In this document: positions 20,656 through 31,910 of the stretch, one piece after another
Layout of the letters: the number at the start of each line of letters is the position of its first letter
Position numbering within the stretch: position 1 is the first letter of the stretch
DNA from: Paraphysoderma sedebokerense
Lineage: Eukaryota > Blastocladiomycota > Physodermatomycetes > Physodermatales > Physodermataceae
Reading direction: 5' to 3'
NCBI GenBank assembly: GCA_025602915.1
Contig: JAHLJZ010000003.1
Coordinates: 124,001 to 188,000 of the forward strand
DNA length: 64,000 bases
Translations under genes and position numbers: made by a program
Notes under the pieces: generated by a model
What the model saw: the letters and a program-made list of their open reading frames with translations, nothing else
What the model was told of the DNA's origin: nothing
Databases searched by the model: none

Positions 20656-20872
20656 GGTCGCAGGTTTGAGGCCTTAGGAAGTAAGATAACCCCGATTTTA
20701 AGTGTGACGGATGTAAGATATGAATGCTAAGATTCAAATTTGTCCGTTGAGTTCCCCAGTCTTGTGGTCCAAGCCATTCATGTCGCTTGCTAGCTCCGAA
20801 GCGACCCAGAGCATATGATACGCGATCTGCGATTTTATCATTGCGTCATTGAATTATCATCATCGTCCGTCG
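20656..20872. promoter_or_regulatory. Divergent promoter region F-BAR/PH gene / coiled-coil gene
   Basis: 217 bp between start codons. No recognised motif. Confidence 0.3.
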
Positions 20873-22551
20873 ATGCTAAGTGAGACAGGTATACAACGAT
20901 CCATGGCCACCAATATAGCTCATCTGAATGCTCTTTACTCGCCCAAGAAGCTGTATGTCGATGCGGATCTGGGATCCCCCAGTCGTCTGGTTGTCTTCAA
21001 TGCCTCACCTGAGAAAGTCGATGTAGCCATTGAAACAACGCCACCGCCTCCTCCAAAACAACTGCTGACTGATGTCGACGCAACCAAATCCATAATTGCA
21101 GAATATTCGGCAAAAATATTGGAGTCAGAAAAAGTAATTGCCGGACTTAAAATTCAAGCAGAGCAGCTCAGAAATCAAACGGAAAAGGTCGTTGCAGAAA
21201 ATGAATCGCTAGTGCATGAAATCTCACTGATCAAATGCAAGAAAAATGAAGACGCAAGGTGTCATCTGCTAGAAAAGGAAAATGAATTATTGAGGGAACA
21301 GCTGATTAAAACGGAGAAAATTGCAGAACAAGGTATGCAATGGCGATTTTGATTGTTGTCACATCTATGACATAAAAACGAAAATCATTGATCATCCATC
21401 AGCATTTCCTCTACAGAATCAAGTCACTACATTATCAAAACATCTCGATGCTCTCCAGTCATTATCAAAAACCCAGAATGAAACAATAAGCACATTAGAC
21501 GCTACCATCAGAACATATCAGACGAAATTATCTCAAGCCAACGAAACAATCAAGACAATTAAATCGGTTAACAAAGATATATCGAGAGAACTCAAAAGAG
21601 AGAAAGAAGGAACAGAAGAGATAATAGAGAGAAATCAATCAATCCAAAAAGAACTTGGATCCTGTAAAGAATGGAAAAAGAAACACGAAAAGATGATCGA
21701 AGATTACATCAATTGTCTTGATATTTTTGGATTCAGTGGCGCTGAAGTAGATGCTATGGGATCATCCCATAGTATATTGGAGGAAAGAATACGAAAGATT
21801 ATACAGGAATTGAGAGGTTTATCTCTAATTTCCTTTATTCTTCTCCATTGCGTTAACGGAACAACTTCTTAGACGCGAAGAAACAAGCCCAATGCTTGGC
21901 GCGGTCAGAAAAAGAGTACAAAGATGCACAGCAAAAGCTAACACTAGATATGAAAAGTAAAAATTCACAGCTTGAGAAGGCTAATGAGCATTTAAATGAT
22001 ACGATAAAATTGGTACATCCACAACATAAATCCTGCGGTAGCGAGGTTTGCTTGCTAACTTTCCTCCATCCCAGGTTGAACGAATCAAAGATGAAAGAAA
22101 TCGGGCGTTCCTGAATGCTGAACGATTGGCACAGGAATTAGGTGTGCTCGAAGACAGGTTGAAATTCAATGAATTGAAGAAAGATGAGGAGATAAATGAA
22201 ATAATCAAGAGGTTTGCCCACTTTCAAGATTTGTGTTGTAATTGCCATTGTTATTGTCTAACGGCACTAAGAGTAGATCCAACGAGGAAATCAGATCGAT
22301 ACGAGAACAATATGACAGTGATCGCAAAAGGTTGCAGCAAGAAATAGACAAATCGAAACAAAGTAATATCGACCTGCAGGTGCGAGAAGTCCGATGATTG
22401 AACCCAATCGAAGTTGTTCTAACCAGAATCTCTTAAGTGCGAGATTGGACTTCTGCTACGGGAAAAGAGAGCGATCGAATTCGAATTGAATGATGTCACC
22501 AAGAGCATTGAGCGACAAAGGGTGAAAATGAGAGCTGATACCAGAATATAG
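20873..22551 (+). CDS. Uncharacterised coiled-coil protein
   Basis: I do not recognise the family. The ATG at 20873 begins MLSETGIQRSMATNIAHLNA; a TTG 24 nt upstream extends the frame but is not a likely start. About seven exons give some 480 residues. A short N-terminal part contains PPPPPK, and the remainder is predicted coiled coil (ENESLVHEISLIKCKKNED, SLSKTQNETISTLDATIRTY, VERIKDERNRAFLNAERLAQ, EEIRSIREQYDSDRKRLQQE). The stop TAG ends at 22551. The heptad-rich sequence resembles centriolar or ciliary coiled-coil proteins in style, which would suit a flagellated organism, but this is not evidence of identity. It lies convergent with the Pho85 gene. Confidence 0.65.
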
Positions 22552-22683
22552 CCAAATAGAACTTATGCAACGGGAAAAATTTATTACATTTCATATTTAA
22601 TATAATCACACCTACCTCGTCTATTTATGGTACATGATATGACGCAATCCGTAATTTGTTCAATTGCCCATAATATGAGATCA

Positions 22684-23598
22684 TTAAACTAGCGCCATAT
22701 GACGGATTTGCGGCGGTATGTCGGCGAAGTAAGAATGATTTAATGCATCCTTAGCAGCTATACGGAGCTGCGGCTGGTAGGTTAACATTCGTCGTAGGAG
22801 GTCAAGGCCATAAGGGTCAATCATAGGGAGAATAGCTTCCAAATTCTGAGGTTGGTAGAATGTGACGTTTGGTTTGCCGAAAAAGTTTTTGTACTCGCTA
22901 AGTTTCGATACCCCAGGCCATGTCGCTTCTGTTGGTGTCCCCATGACCATGGCTATCCGATTTAGCTGGTCCTCATTTGATTTCCCAGGAAATAATGGTC
23001 TCCCCGTATACATTTCGGCCATGATACAACCAGTGGACCAAATGTCGATCGACGTTGAATAATTTCGAGAACCGAGAAGCACATCAGGAGCTCTGTACCA
23101 CAGAGTCACGACCTCGTTGGAGAATGTATTGACAGGGATTCCAAATGCTCTTGCTAGACCAAAATCAGCCAATTTGAGTTCACCTCGACTATTGATCAAA
23201 AGATTCTGAGGCTTCAAGTCTCTATGCAAAACCCTATTTTCATGGCAGAATGCGATACCTCGTAACAACTGAAACATGAAGGACTTTATCGTCATTGGAT
23301 CCAAAGCACCTCTATTTCCATGCACATCCATATACTTTTTTAAATCTTGGTCCATGAATTCAAAAACAAGCATCAGTTTATTCTCCGTATGAATGACGTC
23401 GTAGAGTCGAACGATGTTTATATGCCTAAGCTCTTTCATCAATGAGATTTCTCGGATAGCGGTACTCGGAGCACCTTCTTCAGCGTCGAGGTGTATTTCC
23501 TTGAGAGCGACGGTTTCATTTGACATCCTGTTTATGCCTTTGTAGACGGTGGCATAGGTACCCTCACCAAGCTTCTCCTTCTTAAGATAGCGGTCCAT
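22684..23598 (-). CDS. PHO85: Cyclin-dependent kinase Pho85/CDK5 type
   Basis: This is a cyclin-dependent Ser/Thr kinase that in yeast couples phosphate and carbon status to the cell cycle. The start [20 protein letters not shown] is at 23598 and the stop at 22684, giving 304 codons, essentially the yeast length. Visible motifs: Gly loop [11 protein letters not shown], catalytic Lys in [20 protein letters not shown] (PSTAIRE helix), [30 protein letters not shown], and the CMGC signature [20 protein letters not shown]. The T-loop has Ser (TFSNEVV) as in Pho85, not the Thr of Cdk1. No intron was found in this gene, although its neighbours have several. It is divergent from the Skp1-like gene. 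Confidence 0.92.
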   Translation of the reverse strand: MDRYLKKEKLGEGTYATVYKGINRMSNETVALKEIHLDAEEGAPSTAIREISLMKELRHINIVRLYDVIHTENKLMLVFEFMDQDLKKYMDVHGNRGALDPMTIKSFMFQLLRGIAFCHENRVLHRDLKPQNLLINSRGELKLADFGLARAFGIPVNTFSNEVVTLWYRAPDVLLGSRNYSTSIDIWSTGCIMAEMYTGRPLFPGKSNEDQLNRIAMVMGTPTEATWPGVSKLSEYKNFFGKPNVTFYQPQNLEAILPMIDPYGLDLLRRMLTYQPQLRIAAKDALNHSYFADIPPQIRHMALV

Positions 23599-23871
23599 GG
23601 TGGGATGGTGGAGGGTTATGAGACTGAAATTGATGTTCTGTGTGAGATTGAGAAGAGTCGAGTCGACAAGGGAGTTGGCTGTTGGAATCAGGAGGAATGG
23701 CACTCGAGATTAATATCTGATCCACGTGACTTGCACGAATGGCTGCGGCCAACGCTCACCGCGCCTTTTCTCATTCCATTCCCGTCTCTCTCTCAATTCT
23801 CATCCTTCAACCACAAAAGAATCAACAACCCTTTCCCTACCTACATCTTTGACAGTCTACCACAATTAACA
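23599..23871. promoter_or_regulatory. Divergent promoter region PHO85 / Skp1-like gene
   Basis: 273 bp between start codons. Toward the Skp1-like gene the + strand becomes C/T-rich (for example CCATTCCCGTCTCTCTCTC near 23780), a typical leader composition. No other motif was seen. Confidence 0.35.
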
Positions 23872-24739
23872 ATGCTCGCAGCTGCTGTTCCTGAAACCGC
23901 TCAAACCGTCCAAGTTGACGAAACCAAGATGACCTTGAAGGTAAAGTAGCATCTTTTCGCTCTCTATTAGGTATAAATCGATCTAACAGGGATCTTCCTT
24001 CAATCCTAAGACTAAGGACGGTGTTGAATTTCATATCCCGGAAAAGGTAACCCTAAAGACCTCGATCTCTTTATATTTGTTTGCAAAACCTCCATCGTTG
24101 TTGCTGATCCATAAGTCCCATAGATCTTCGCTGCATCGAAAACTGTTCAAGATCACTTGGCTAAACTTGGACCAAAGGAACGCAAAACCCCCGTTCTTGA
24201 AGTTCCTCACTGTACTGCTGAAACTCTCTCTCAAGGTACGAATTTCACTGTTTATTTTCACGTCACCTAAGGAAACAAATTCCCATGCCCTGTCTGACGC
24301 GTCTTTATTGTTTGAACTTTAAATTTCAGTCATCTCTTGGGCATACGATCACGTCGAGGACACCGAAGAATACGATGAAGCCAAATGGAAGTTTGACGAT
24401 AAAGATGCCCAATTGAAGGAAATTAGCAATGAAGAATTACTTCAGTTGACTTTGGTCAGTTCTCTTGTACCCTTGTGTATTAAGTCAGCAGGATCACTAA
24501 CCATGTACCATTAGGCTGCTGATATTTTTCAAATTCCTGCATTCTTGAGACTTACCGCTGAAATCATGGCCTCTCGTATTGCCGATAAAACCCCCGAAGA
24601 AATCCGAACAATGTTCAACGTCGACGAACTAGCAGAGGAAGAAATGCAGATTGACGCTGAAGAAGAGCTCGAAGAAATCGTCGAAGAGAAAGAAAAGGAA
24701 AAGGTAACCGCCGAAGAAGTCAAGGAAAAATCAGAATAG
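23872..24739 (+). CDS. Skp1-like protein with acidic C-terminal tail
   Basis: Skp1 links F-box proteins to cullin in SCF ubiquitin ligases. Five exons: MLAAAVPETAQT...TLK; GSSFNPKTKDGVEFHIPEK; IFAASKTVQDHLAKLG...; VISWAYDHVEDTEEY...; AADIFQIPAFLRLTAEIMAS onward, stop at 24739. The BTB/POZ-like part (DGVEFHIPEKIFAASKTVQD) and the C-terminal part (LAADIFQIPAFLRLTAEIMA, DKTPEEIRTMFNV) align with Skp1 by eye. It differs from canonical Skp1: the VWD-x-x-FL segment is only partly kept, the terminal WCEEK-type helix that contacts F-boxes is absent, and the end is a Glu-rich tail of about 40 residues with no Trp. It may therefore be a diverged paralogue and not the main SCF subunit. Confidence 0.75.
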
Positions 24740-25022
24740 ATTATTTCGTAGAGCGTCTGAATTTTATGTATTATAGATGTGTGAATAGCATTCTCCAGTT
24801 ACCTGTAAGATTACCACGGTCATACGAAATATAAAATGTGATCGTTGTACTTTATATCTCATCAAATCTCCGTTCTCATCTCCCTTCGCGGTTGGAGCGA
24901 TCTCCTCGTAAGGTGAGTAACCAATTGGCTCAGTCGGGCGCCAACTTACCGTCCGGTGTATCTTCAACGTATTTGGCCAAATAGAAATCCGAGACTTATT
25001 CAAGCCGAACATAACACTAACC

Positions 25023-26349
25023 ATGGATGTGTGGAGTCATTACAAAAAGATAAAAGTCGTCGGTAGGGGCGCATTTGGGTATATTTCGCTCGACTCTGTA
25101 CGGCGGCCCGTCGCCCTTTGGCGCTGAATTCGATTAACATCCACTCATTTTCTGCATACAGGATAGCGACAGTATGTAAACGACTAAAGGACTCATCTCT
25201 CGTAGTTATCAAAGAAATTTACACCAATGCAATGTCAGAAGATGAAAAAAAGCAGTCATTAAATGAAATTCAAGTCCTCTCCATGTTAAGGCATCCAAAT
25301 ATCATCAGTTACTTTGATTCTTATACAATAGATACAGATGACATCGAAAAAAACGTTCACGGTGACTTACTCATAGTTATGGAGTTTGCTGACGGCGGTA
25401 ATTTACAGAGTTATGTTTCGTCACAAAAAGAATATTTATCCGAAAAAGTAAGCATAACTGTTCCTCCTCTATCAGGTCGCGTATTTTTTGTCCGAGAACC
25501 GGAAGATTTAATAAGTTTAAATAGGAAGTTTTGAATTTATTTTGTCAAATAGCTCTCGCATTACATATAGTTCATTCCCATAATATTCTCCATCGTGACT
25601 TAAAAACTTCGAATGTATTAATTAGCGGTTCTGGTTCGTCAAAAGTACTAAAGTTAGGGGACTTCGGTATTTCGAAATTGTTAAGTGGGCAAAGTAAAGC
25701 ATTGACCGTGAGTTTCTTTGCATTTTTTTCGTAATTTATGACTACTCTATTTCATTTCTGCTGTAGCCAACTTCTATGCCTTGTTTTGAAATAATTCTAA
25801 CCACTTTCGATTACAGGTAGTTGGAACTCCAAACTATTTAAGTCCAGAGCTCTGCGAAGGCAAACCATATAACGAGAAAAGCGATATATGGGCTCTGGGA
25901 TGTATCTTATATGAACTTTGTACGCTAAAAATGATGTTCAATGGATCGGTATACTTGTCTCTAAGTTTTGTTTGCCCTCGACATTTCACTAACCGTTTTC
26001 TGTGATGCGTGGTTCATTATTCAAGACGCTGCCAGCTGTAGTTATGCGAATTATGAAAGGGATATACGAACCTATTCCGAAAAAGTATTCCCCGCAAATT
26101 GATGCATTGATAAAATCAATGTGTAATCCTGATCCAGATAAGCGACCTGATATGAATGTTCTAGTTAGCGTATGTGGGTCCATGATTTAATTGATATTGT
26201 TCACTTTGGGATTAATCTAGCTTTCCGCTGCAAATTTTTTCTAGTCACCGTTCTTGCAAAGTGCACTTATCGAAGCACAAGTCAGCATTGGAAGGGTGGA
26301 TACAGGGTTTGATAAGGAAAAGGCGAAGTGGTTTGTGCAACGCGAATAG
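25023..26349 (+). CDS. NIMA-related kinase, NEK8/NEK9-type kinase domain
   Basis: This is a Ser/Thr kinase of the NEK family; NEK8-type members act at cilia. The start ATG at 25023 gives [19 protein letters not shown]; a 70-90 nt intron follows inside the Gly loop (FG-IATVCKR). Motifs: VVIKEI (catalytic Lys), LMRHP-like [82 protein letters not shown], and [10 protein letters not shown]...[10 protein letters not shown]. The phrase set matches human NEK8 ([32 protein letters not shown]). The last exon encodes [20 protein letters not shown] and stops at 26349, so there is no RCC1 propeller as in animal NEK8/9. About 320 residues in all. Confidence 0.85.
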
Positions 26350-26466
26350 AAATATATCACCTGAACGAAAGAAAAATCAGACAATCAAACTCAGAAGACA
26401 GAAAAAATCAAATGACAATTTCATAATCTTTTTTTTTTGGTATATTAAGTTCTACAGAATAGTACA

Positions 26467-28118
26467 TCAACCTTTAAAGGCATCTTTCAACTTTCTTAGT
26501 CCTTCCATCACATTGACGTCAGTCGCCTCATTGCCTTTGATCATCAAATAATTCTCTTTTACAAATTCTACGACAGTAGGTTTGTCTACTCTGAAATAGG
26601 GATTACATTTCTGTTCCCATGAAATGGAAGACGGAACTGTCGATTGTTTATTAGCACGTCGCGTTTGAACTATTTGCAGCTGAGACTAATTTCAATAGTT
26701 CGAGTTAATATATATATGATTTTTCTTGTTGTCAAATTCAAATGAAGCTGAATAGAAATAAACGAAAAGGGAGGATTATTTGAACTGAAATACCTGAATT
26801 TCTTCATTCTGCTTTTCCACATGTGCTGCAAAGCGCAGATTAAGCGCAGTGTATTCATGTCCAGGCCATAATAAGGTCTTACTGTTAAACCGAGTGACGA
26901 CATTTTGAATATTTTCTAGCATCTGTGCAGCAGATCCTTCAAAAAATTTGCCGACGCCTGCCTTGAAAATGGTGTCGCCTTTTTAATGCAATCGTGATAG
27001 ATCGAATTGTCAGTACGACCGCAGGCACATCCGTAAGACTAGACGATAGATGAATGTCTAATTTACCAGTGAACAATGACGACATTGCCTCACCGCCACC
27101 GCTTGCTCCAGACTGTGTCATATCAAGATAATACATAACATGTCCCCTGGTATGACACGGCGTTTGTAATACTGTAAAAACCAATTTTCCGATCCCAATT
27201 GTATCACCATTATTAACGGTCTTATTGGCGTAAGGTACATTTTCACCGACACCACCGTAAATATCAAGATTTTCAATGTTTTGTTTTAGATAATGGTTCC
27301 CCCCTGAGTGGTCGTGGTGGCGGTGAGTGGTTAAAATAGCGGATAGTGTCGGTTTGGGTGTCAGCGTGGATAAGTATTCGAGCACAGGAATAGGTTCTAT
27401 GTTTCATGTAATTTTAAGAATACATCATCAAGATCATACGAGACAGACGAAGAAATACCTGCTGGATCTATTGCTACGGCGATGTTGTCTGGGCACACTC
27501 GTATGTAAGAACAACTGCGATGATCCGAACATTTTCAACAGAAACATACCTGACTCGTCAATAATGAGATATGCTAAAACCGAAAATTATATCAGTGCAA
27601 GTCTATACAATTTAATTCTCAATACATAAACAACAAACCATAATTGTCTTGTTGTATAGCTACTGGCACAATCTTCACTCCTACAAAATTTGAAAAGCAA
27701 CAACTCAGCCACCACTATTTTGCCTATGGTCCTGAAAACCAGTGAAAATTTATATTACCTTTGGCAGAACTTATGTTATCGTCCGTAATGATAGAATGTG
27801 CCGTCTCTTTCTTATTTGTCCATCGATTTATGTACCTACAGCAATTCTTCAGTCAGCCATTGACTTGAGCCATATGCGAGCTTCACCGCTCAAACGAATG
27901 CCTAATCGAAGGAGCATTGAAAAGCAGAAATAGCTTGGCCCAAGTAGCAAGGAAGGAGGAAGAACGAAGAATACCATCCGAGCGGAGTGTTATAGATTCG
28001 GTATCTACGTTAAAGATGGAACGAAGGTTAAAAAAAGGTCGTAGTGAACGGGGTGGACGCAGACTGAAGGAGCAAAGGAAACTTACGCCACGGAAAATAA
28101 AGCATTTCCCAGTGTCAT
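26467..28118 (-). CDS. GLO2: Hydroxyacylglutathione hydrolase (glyoxalase II)
   Basis: It hydrolyses S-lactoylglutathione to lactate and glutathione, the second step of methylglyoxal detoxification. The metallo-beta-lactamase metal ligands are all visible: TTHRHHDHSGG (TH-x-H-x-DH), TPCHTRGHVMYY, FTGDTIFKAGVGKFFEG across an intron, and WPGHEYTALNLRFAAHVEKQ. The C-terminal domain ends LRKLKDAFKG at 26467. Seven or more exons include a 24-nt exon (27550-27573, AYLIIDES). The catalytic domain begins VKIVPVAIQQDNYAYL. The upstream exon (ITDDNISSAKG) is supported by phase. A first exon with ATG at 28118 (MTLGNALFSV) is tentative, needs an intron of about 250 nt, and would supply a possible mitochondrial presequence. 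Confidence 0.85.
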
Positions 28119-28532
28119 TACGGTTGTGGTAATATGTTATCCGGTCAATTGAAGAAATGCTGCAACCACAGGATAATGATGCGTTGAGCGAGAATGGAGT
28201 TGGCGCGGAGTGAAGTCGTCAGGCTCTGCTCCTTTGCCAATAACTTACTTTGCAGACTTTTTGTAAATATCCTTTGTCCAGAATTTATCATTTTGAGTAT
28301 TGCACTTAATATTCTCCGAAGAGATCTATTAATTTGTTAATCTCGATCCACTATCAACTTTGCATTCTTGACGACGTCTGAACAAACGGTCTTAATAATT
28401 CATCTCTATATTGTTACAATTTTCTTTTAGAAATTACATAATCGATTTTATATTACACCCATACATACTTTGTCCAATATTATTTTGACGTTCGCAAAAT
28501 CTTACTTCGATGTGCAGCCAATGCAACTTCCA
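28119..28532. other. Intergenic region between GLO2 and mitochondrial carrier genes
   Basis: 414 bp; both flanking genes are on the minus strand, so this should hold the GLO2 promoter and the carrier 3' end. No gene or repeat was recognised. Confidence 0.4.
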
Positions 28533-30291
28533 TTATCGCTGCTCCATGTTCACGAGCTTCTTCATTCCCTCGTACACCACATAACTTATACTCGCTGCCG
28601 GTATCACTTTTATCAGAGTGGGTGCCAACCCCTTGTAAAAGCCGGCTATGGACTCTTTTGCGTACGTTTTTCGAATAACATCAAGTGCGCCAGTATAGCG
28701 TTCGGGTAAACCGTACGTTCCTTGGGCTTGGAGTCTAGTGCAGACAGTAATTACCGAATGGCAAGAGAAATAGGTTAGATCAAAGCCTTAAATAGCTTGA
28801 ATAGGACGCAAAGACATTACCGTGTGCGAACAAGGGATAATGGGTAAACAGCTACTGCACCAATGCTTCCACTGATCGTTCCAAACAATAACAACAGCGG
28901 CACACTCGGCTGGGTGTTAACTTCACCTCTGTCCAATACCATATGTGCATAAAAGGTTTTAAGTGATTCATAAATTCCCAAATCCAAGCCAGCGTAGGGC
29001 ACAATCCCAAATAAGCTAGGGGTCAGTCCCCTAAAGAACGGCTTTATTTTGCCTTCGCGCCATAACTGTTTAGATATCACTGATACCAATCGAGTACCAC
29101 CCATTCCTTTGTATGGGGACGTCGGTGACTGTGTAGCGGCCATAATACGAGTTTTGAGAGTTTCGATGGGGTATATACTGAATTGAGAGACGAAGCCGCC
29201 AAAACCGCCGGCTAGAAATCTTCCTGATACGCCTATTTCGTCTATCTGACAATTTTTAAAACGTGCTATATAAATCTTCGACTGCTCAAATACTAATTTA
29301 ACCCAACAATAGAGTTTGTTAAAAATCCAATATTTCATGGAAATCATGATACAATACAAACCATAAAATTTTATTGCCGATTCTGGAATAATTTTGAGGC
29401 AGTTCAGTCCGTTTCCTCTCCAAAAGGACCGTATACCTCCTTCTCGATATATCTTAATCATACCATCTGAAATTGAGCGATATACCATTCGGAATGTTAC
29501 ACTCGCCGCTGGGTTTCCGGAATGAATTTGTGTGGTGGTTTGAAGGAGAACTTTTAATCGATCTAAGGGTGCCGTACAAGTCCGACTCACGGCTCCTGCT
29601 ACGGCTCCACATCTTTAGATTATTTGTAGAAGAATGCGTAAGTGAATATATGTTGGACAGCATAATAATTGAGTTGAGTTAGGTTGTACATTAAACATGA
29701 TGGCGAAAGAGAAAATTGAAGTGAAGCATGTCAGAGATAACAAATAACGTTGACATTACAGTTGTCTTACAGAAGGCAGTATCATACAGCCATCCTTGCG
29801 ATCAAAATTTATACAAAAACGTACAGTAAATAGCGCAACTGCTTCCCGTTGGGTAATATTGACGATGACGTCGGCGGGGCATTGGAAACTGTCTGGCTTT
29901 CTTCCTTCGTCTGTGGCTTTCTCTGTATCTGAGTGTTTGAACTATTTCGGGAAGAAGTTTCCTGGGGAAGTTCACTCCCATAACTAGTTTGTTTTATTCG
30001 TCCTAACGTAGTGATATTCGAGGTTATCCTCCGTAGCTTGTTGTCCTTAACGATGGGTTCAGGGGCGTCGTCATAAGGAAGGGCAGTTGCCGAGATGATT
30101 TTTTCTTCCTCCTCGTCGTCCACGGAGATCGAGGACTTGTCAGATATTGATTGCGAAAGAGAGGGACGATGGGGAGTGGGGGATGAATTGCAGTAGACAG
30201 AATGCGACAGAAGGAGCTCGCGGAGAGGGCCAGGAGCGGTGGAGAGAGGGTGATTCAGCGGGAGGAGGATATCTGGAAGAGCGGACAGCAT
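28533..30291 (-). CDS. Mitochondrial carrier family protein with long disordered N-terminal extension
   Basis: This is a six-helix solute carrier of the mitochondrial inner membrane. Three carrier repeats are visible: [40 protein letters not shown] (LKTR), and [20 protein letters not shown]. Sequence style ([29 protein letters not shown]) is closest to SCaMC/ATP-Mg-phosphate carriers (yeast Sal1 group). The first about 155 residues are Ser/Thr/Pro-rich and acidic ([10 protein letters not shown]), with no EF-hand loop, so calcium control as in SCaMC is not supported. The join from LRYLL to CGAVAGAV uses an intron of about 200 nt with matching phase 2. A 69-nt in-frame intron lies at 29293-29361. 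The stop is at 28533; the last exon ends [10 protein letters not shown]. Confidence 0.8.
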
Positions 30292-30479
30292 CTTCTATGT
30301 CGGAATAGAGACAGTAGATGAAGAATTCGATGTCAGAACAGTCAATGATACAGAATAACGATGTATAATTTCAATAAGAACGCACCGCGCGCAGAGTACG
30401 AAGTAAACAAAAATTCACGCTGCGAACACTTCCATCGCTTCCACGGCTTCCATCTATATTCCTTTCCGTCTTTCGTATC
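30292..30479. promoter_or_regulatory. Divergent promoter region carrier / HIS1
   Basis: 188 bp between start codons. I found no TGACTCA Gcn4-type site, which would have been expected in yeast HIS1 promoters. Confidence 0.35.
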
Positions 30480-31657
30480 ATGTTGACAAAAGCAGACTTT
30501 CTGAACTTGTCTATATCACAGGACACACTGTCCCCGAGACTTCTCTTCGCCATCCCCAAAAAGGGCCGTCTTTACGAGCAATGTCTTCACCTACTTCAAG
30601 GAGCGGACATCCAATTTCACCGAAAGAATCGCCTCGATATCGCTTTGTCCACCAACCAAAATGTTGCCGTTGTGTTCCTTCCCGCTTGTGATATCCCTAA
30701 ATTCGTAGGCCAAGGAACTGTAGACTTGGGAATAACAGGTCAAGATATGGTGGCCGAGTCAAATGTTCCGGTCAAAGAGTTGTTACCGTTAGGTTTCGGA
30801 AAATGTGATCTTTGTGTTCAAGTGCCGGTTAACAATGGAATCAAGGATGTAAAAGACTTAGTGGGGAAAAGGGTAGTGACTAGTTTTGAAAATTTGGTCC
30901 AAAAGTATTTTTCCGATCTTGAGGCCGAAGTCAAACCCCAGAAGAAGACCACAATTACATATGTGAGTGGAAGTGTGGAGGCAGCGTGCTCATTAGGCTT
31001 GGCAGATGCCGTTGGTATGTGATTAATCTCAAATTCTTCTTCATTTAGACTTAAACAAGTACTATTTGTGATGAATATTGATTGACATTTGATTTCTCTG
31101 TTCCCTTATCTCGTCGCCAACCCCATTACAAATCCAACTCTCTGCCAGTTGACTTGGTTGGTACGTTAGGAGTCTAAATTTTTTTACCTACTTCTCGATC
31201 AACTATCTAATGTTAACGCTTCATTCACTCATCTTGGCTTGCTTACTATCGTTTTGCGTATCAATTTATGAATATTCTAGAATCCGGAGAAACCATGCGC
31301 GCGGCTGGTCTTACTAAACTCACCACCCTTCTCACCTCTCAAGCTGTCCTGATCTCTAATAACAACCCAGCTCACCCTCAACTAATAAGCACTATTCTTA
31401 ATCGTATCAAAGGGGTGATAACAGCATCGAAATACGTCTTATGTAACTACAATATCCCTCGCGCTCAATTGAAAGAAGCCATGAAAATTACTCCAGGGAA
31501 GAAAGCTCCTACCGTAGCTCCCTTGGAGGATACGGAATGGGTAAGTGTTAGTTCAATGGTCGTGAAGAAAGAAGTCGTTGATATTATGGATAAGCTAGAG
31601 AGCATTGGTGCTACGGATATCCTTGTTTTCAATATATCCAACTGTAGAGCTGGTTAG
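30480..31657 (+). CDS. HIS1: ATP phosphoribosyltransferase (HIS1/HisG long form)
   Basis: It catalyses the first step of histidine synthesis, ATP plus PRPP to phosphoribosyl-ATP. The start ATG at 30480 is followed by RLLFAIPKKGRLYEQCLHLL, almost the yeast text. Other signatures: RLDIALSTNQNVAVVFLPAC, GQGTVDLGITGQDMV, VSGSVEAACSLGLADAVVDL, VESGETMRAAGLTKL, and the regulatory C-terminal domain ending DILVFNISNCRAG (stop at 31657). Three exons: 30480-31014, a 12-nt microexon 31149-31160 (TTGACTTGGTTG), and 31281-31657. The microexon supplies the conserved DLV of VDLVESG. Long-form HisG with the histidine feedback domain is normal for fungi. Confidence 0.93.
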
Positions 31658-31910
31658 AACTAGAGTTATACCTTGTGGCGATTTATTAGCAAGAGGAACG
31701 GAAATACAGGTCAGATGTGCAAATTAATGTACATTAATCAACCCGCTGTGCGGTATAGTCATAGTATGGTTTTAAAATAAAATGAATTATAATAATATAT
31801 GATATATTTTCATATTAGGCAGTTGTACAGTGCGAACTAAACTGACTTAGTAGTTGTTAACCTATTCCTTCCTGAGGTATTGCTTGTTCGAAAATCGTCT
31901 GCAAACTCCA

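Noticed and set aside
27742-28132. Basic + strand ORFs rich in Arg and Lys
   Set aside because: They are antisense to the 5' end of glyoxalase II, show no known motif, and lie in two different frames.
28533-30291. Two separate genes (disordered ORF and carrier)
   Set aside because: The ORF at 29809-30291 joins the carrier in matching phase at [13 protein letters not shown], and the carrier has no start of its own before its first repeat.
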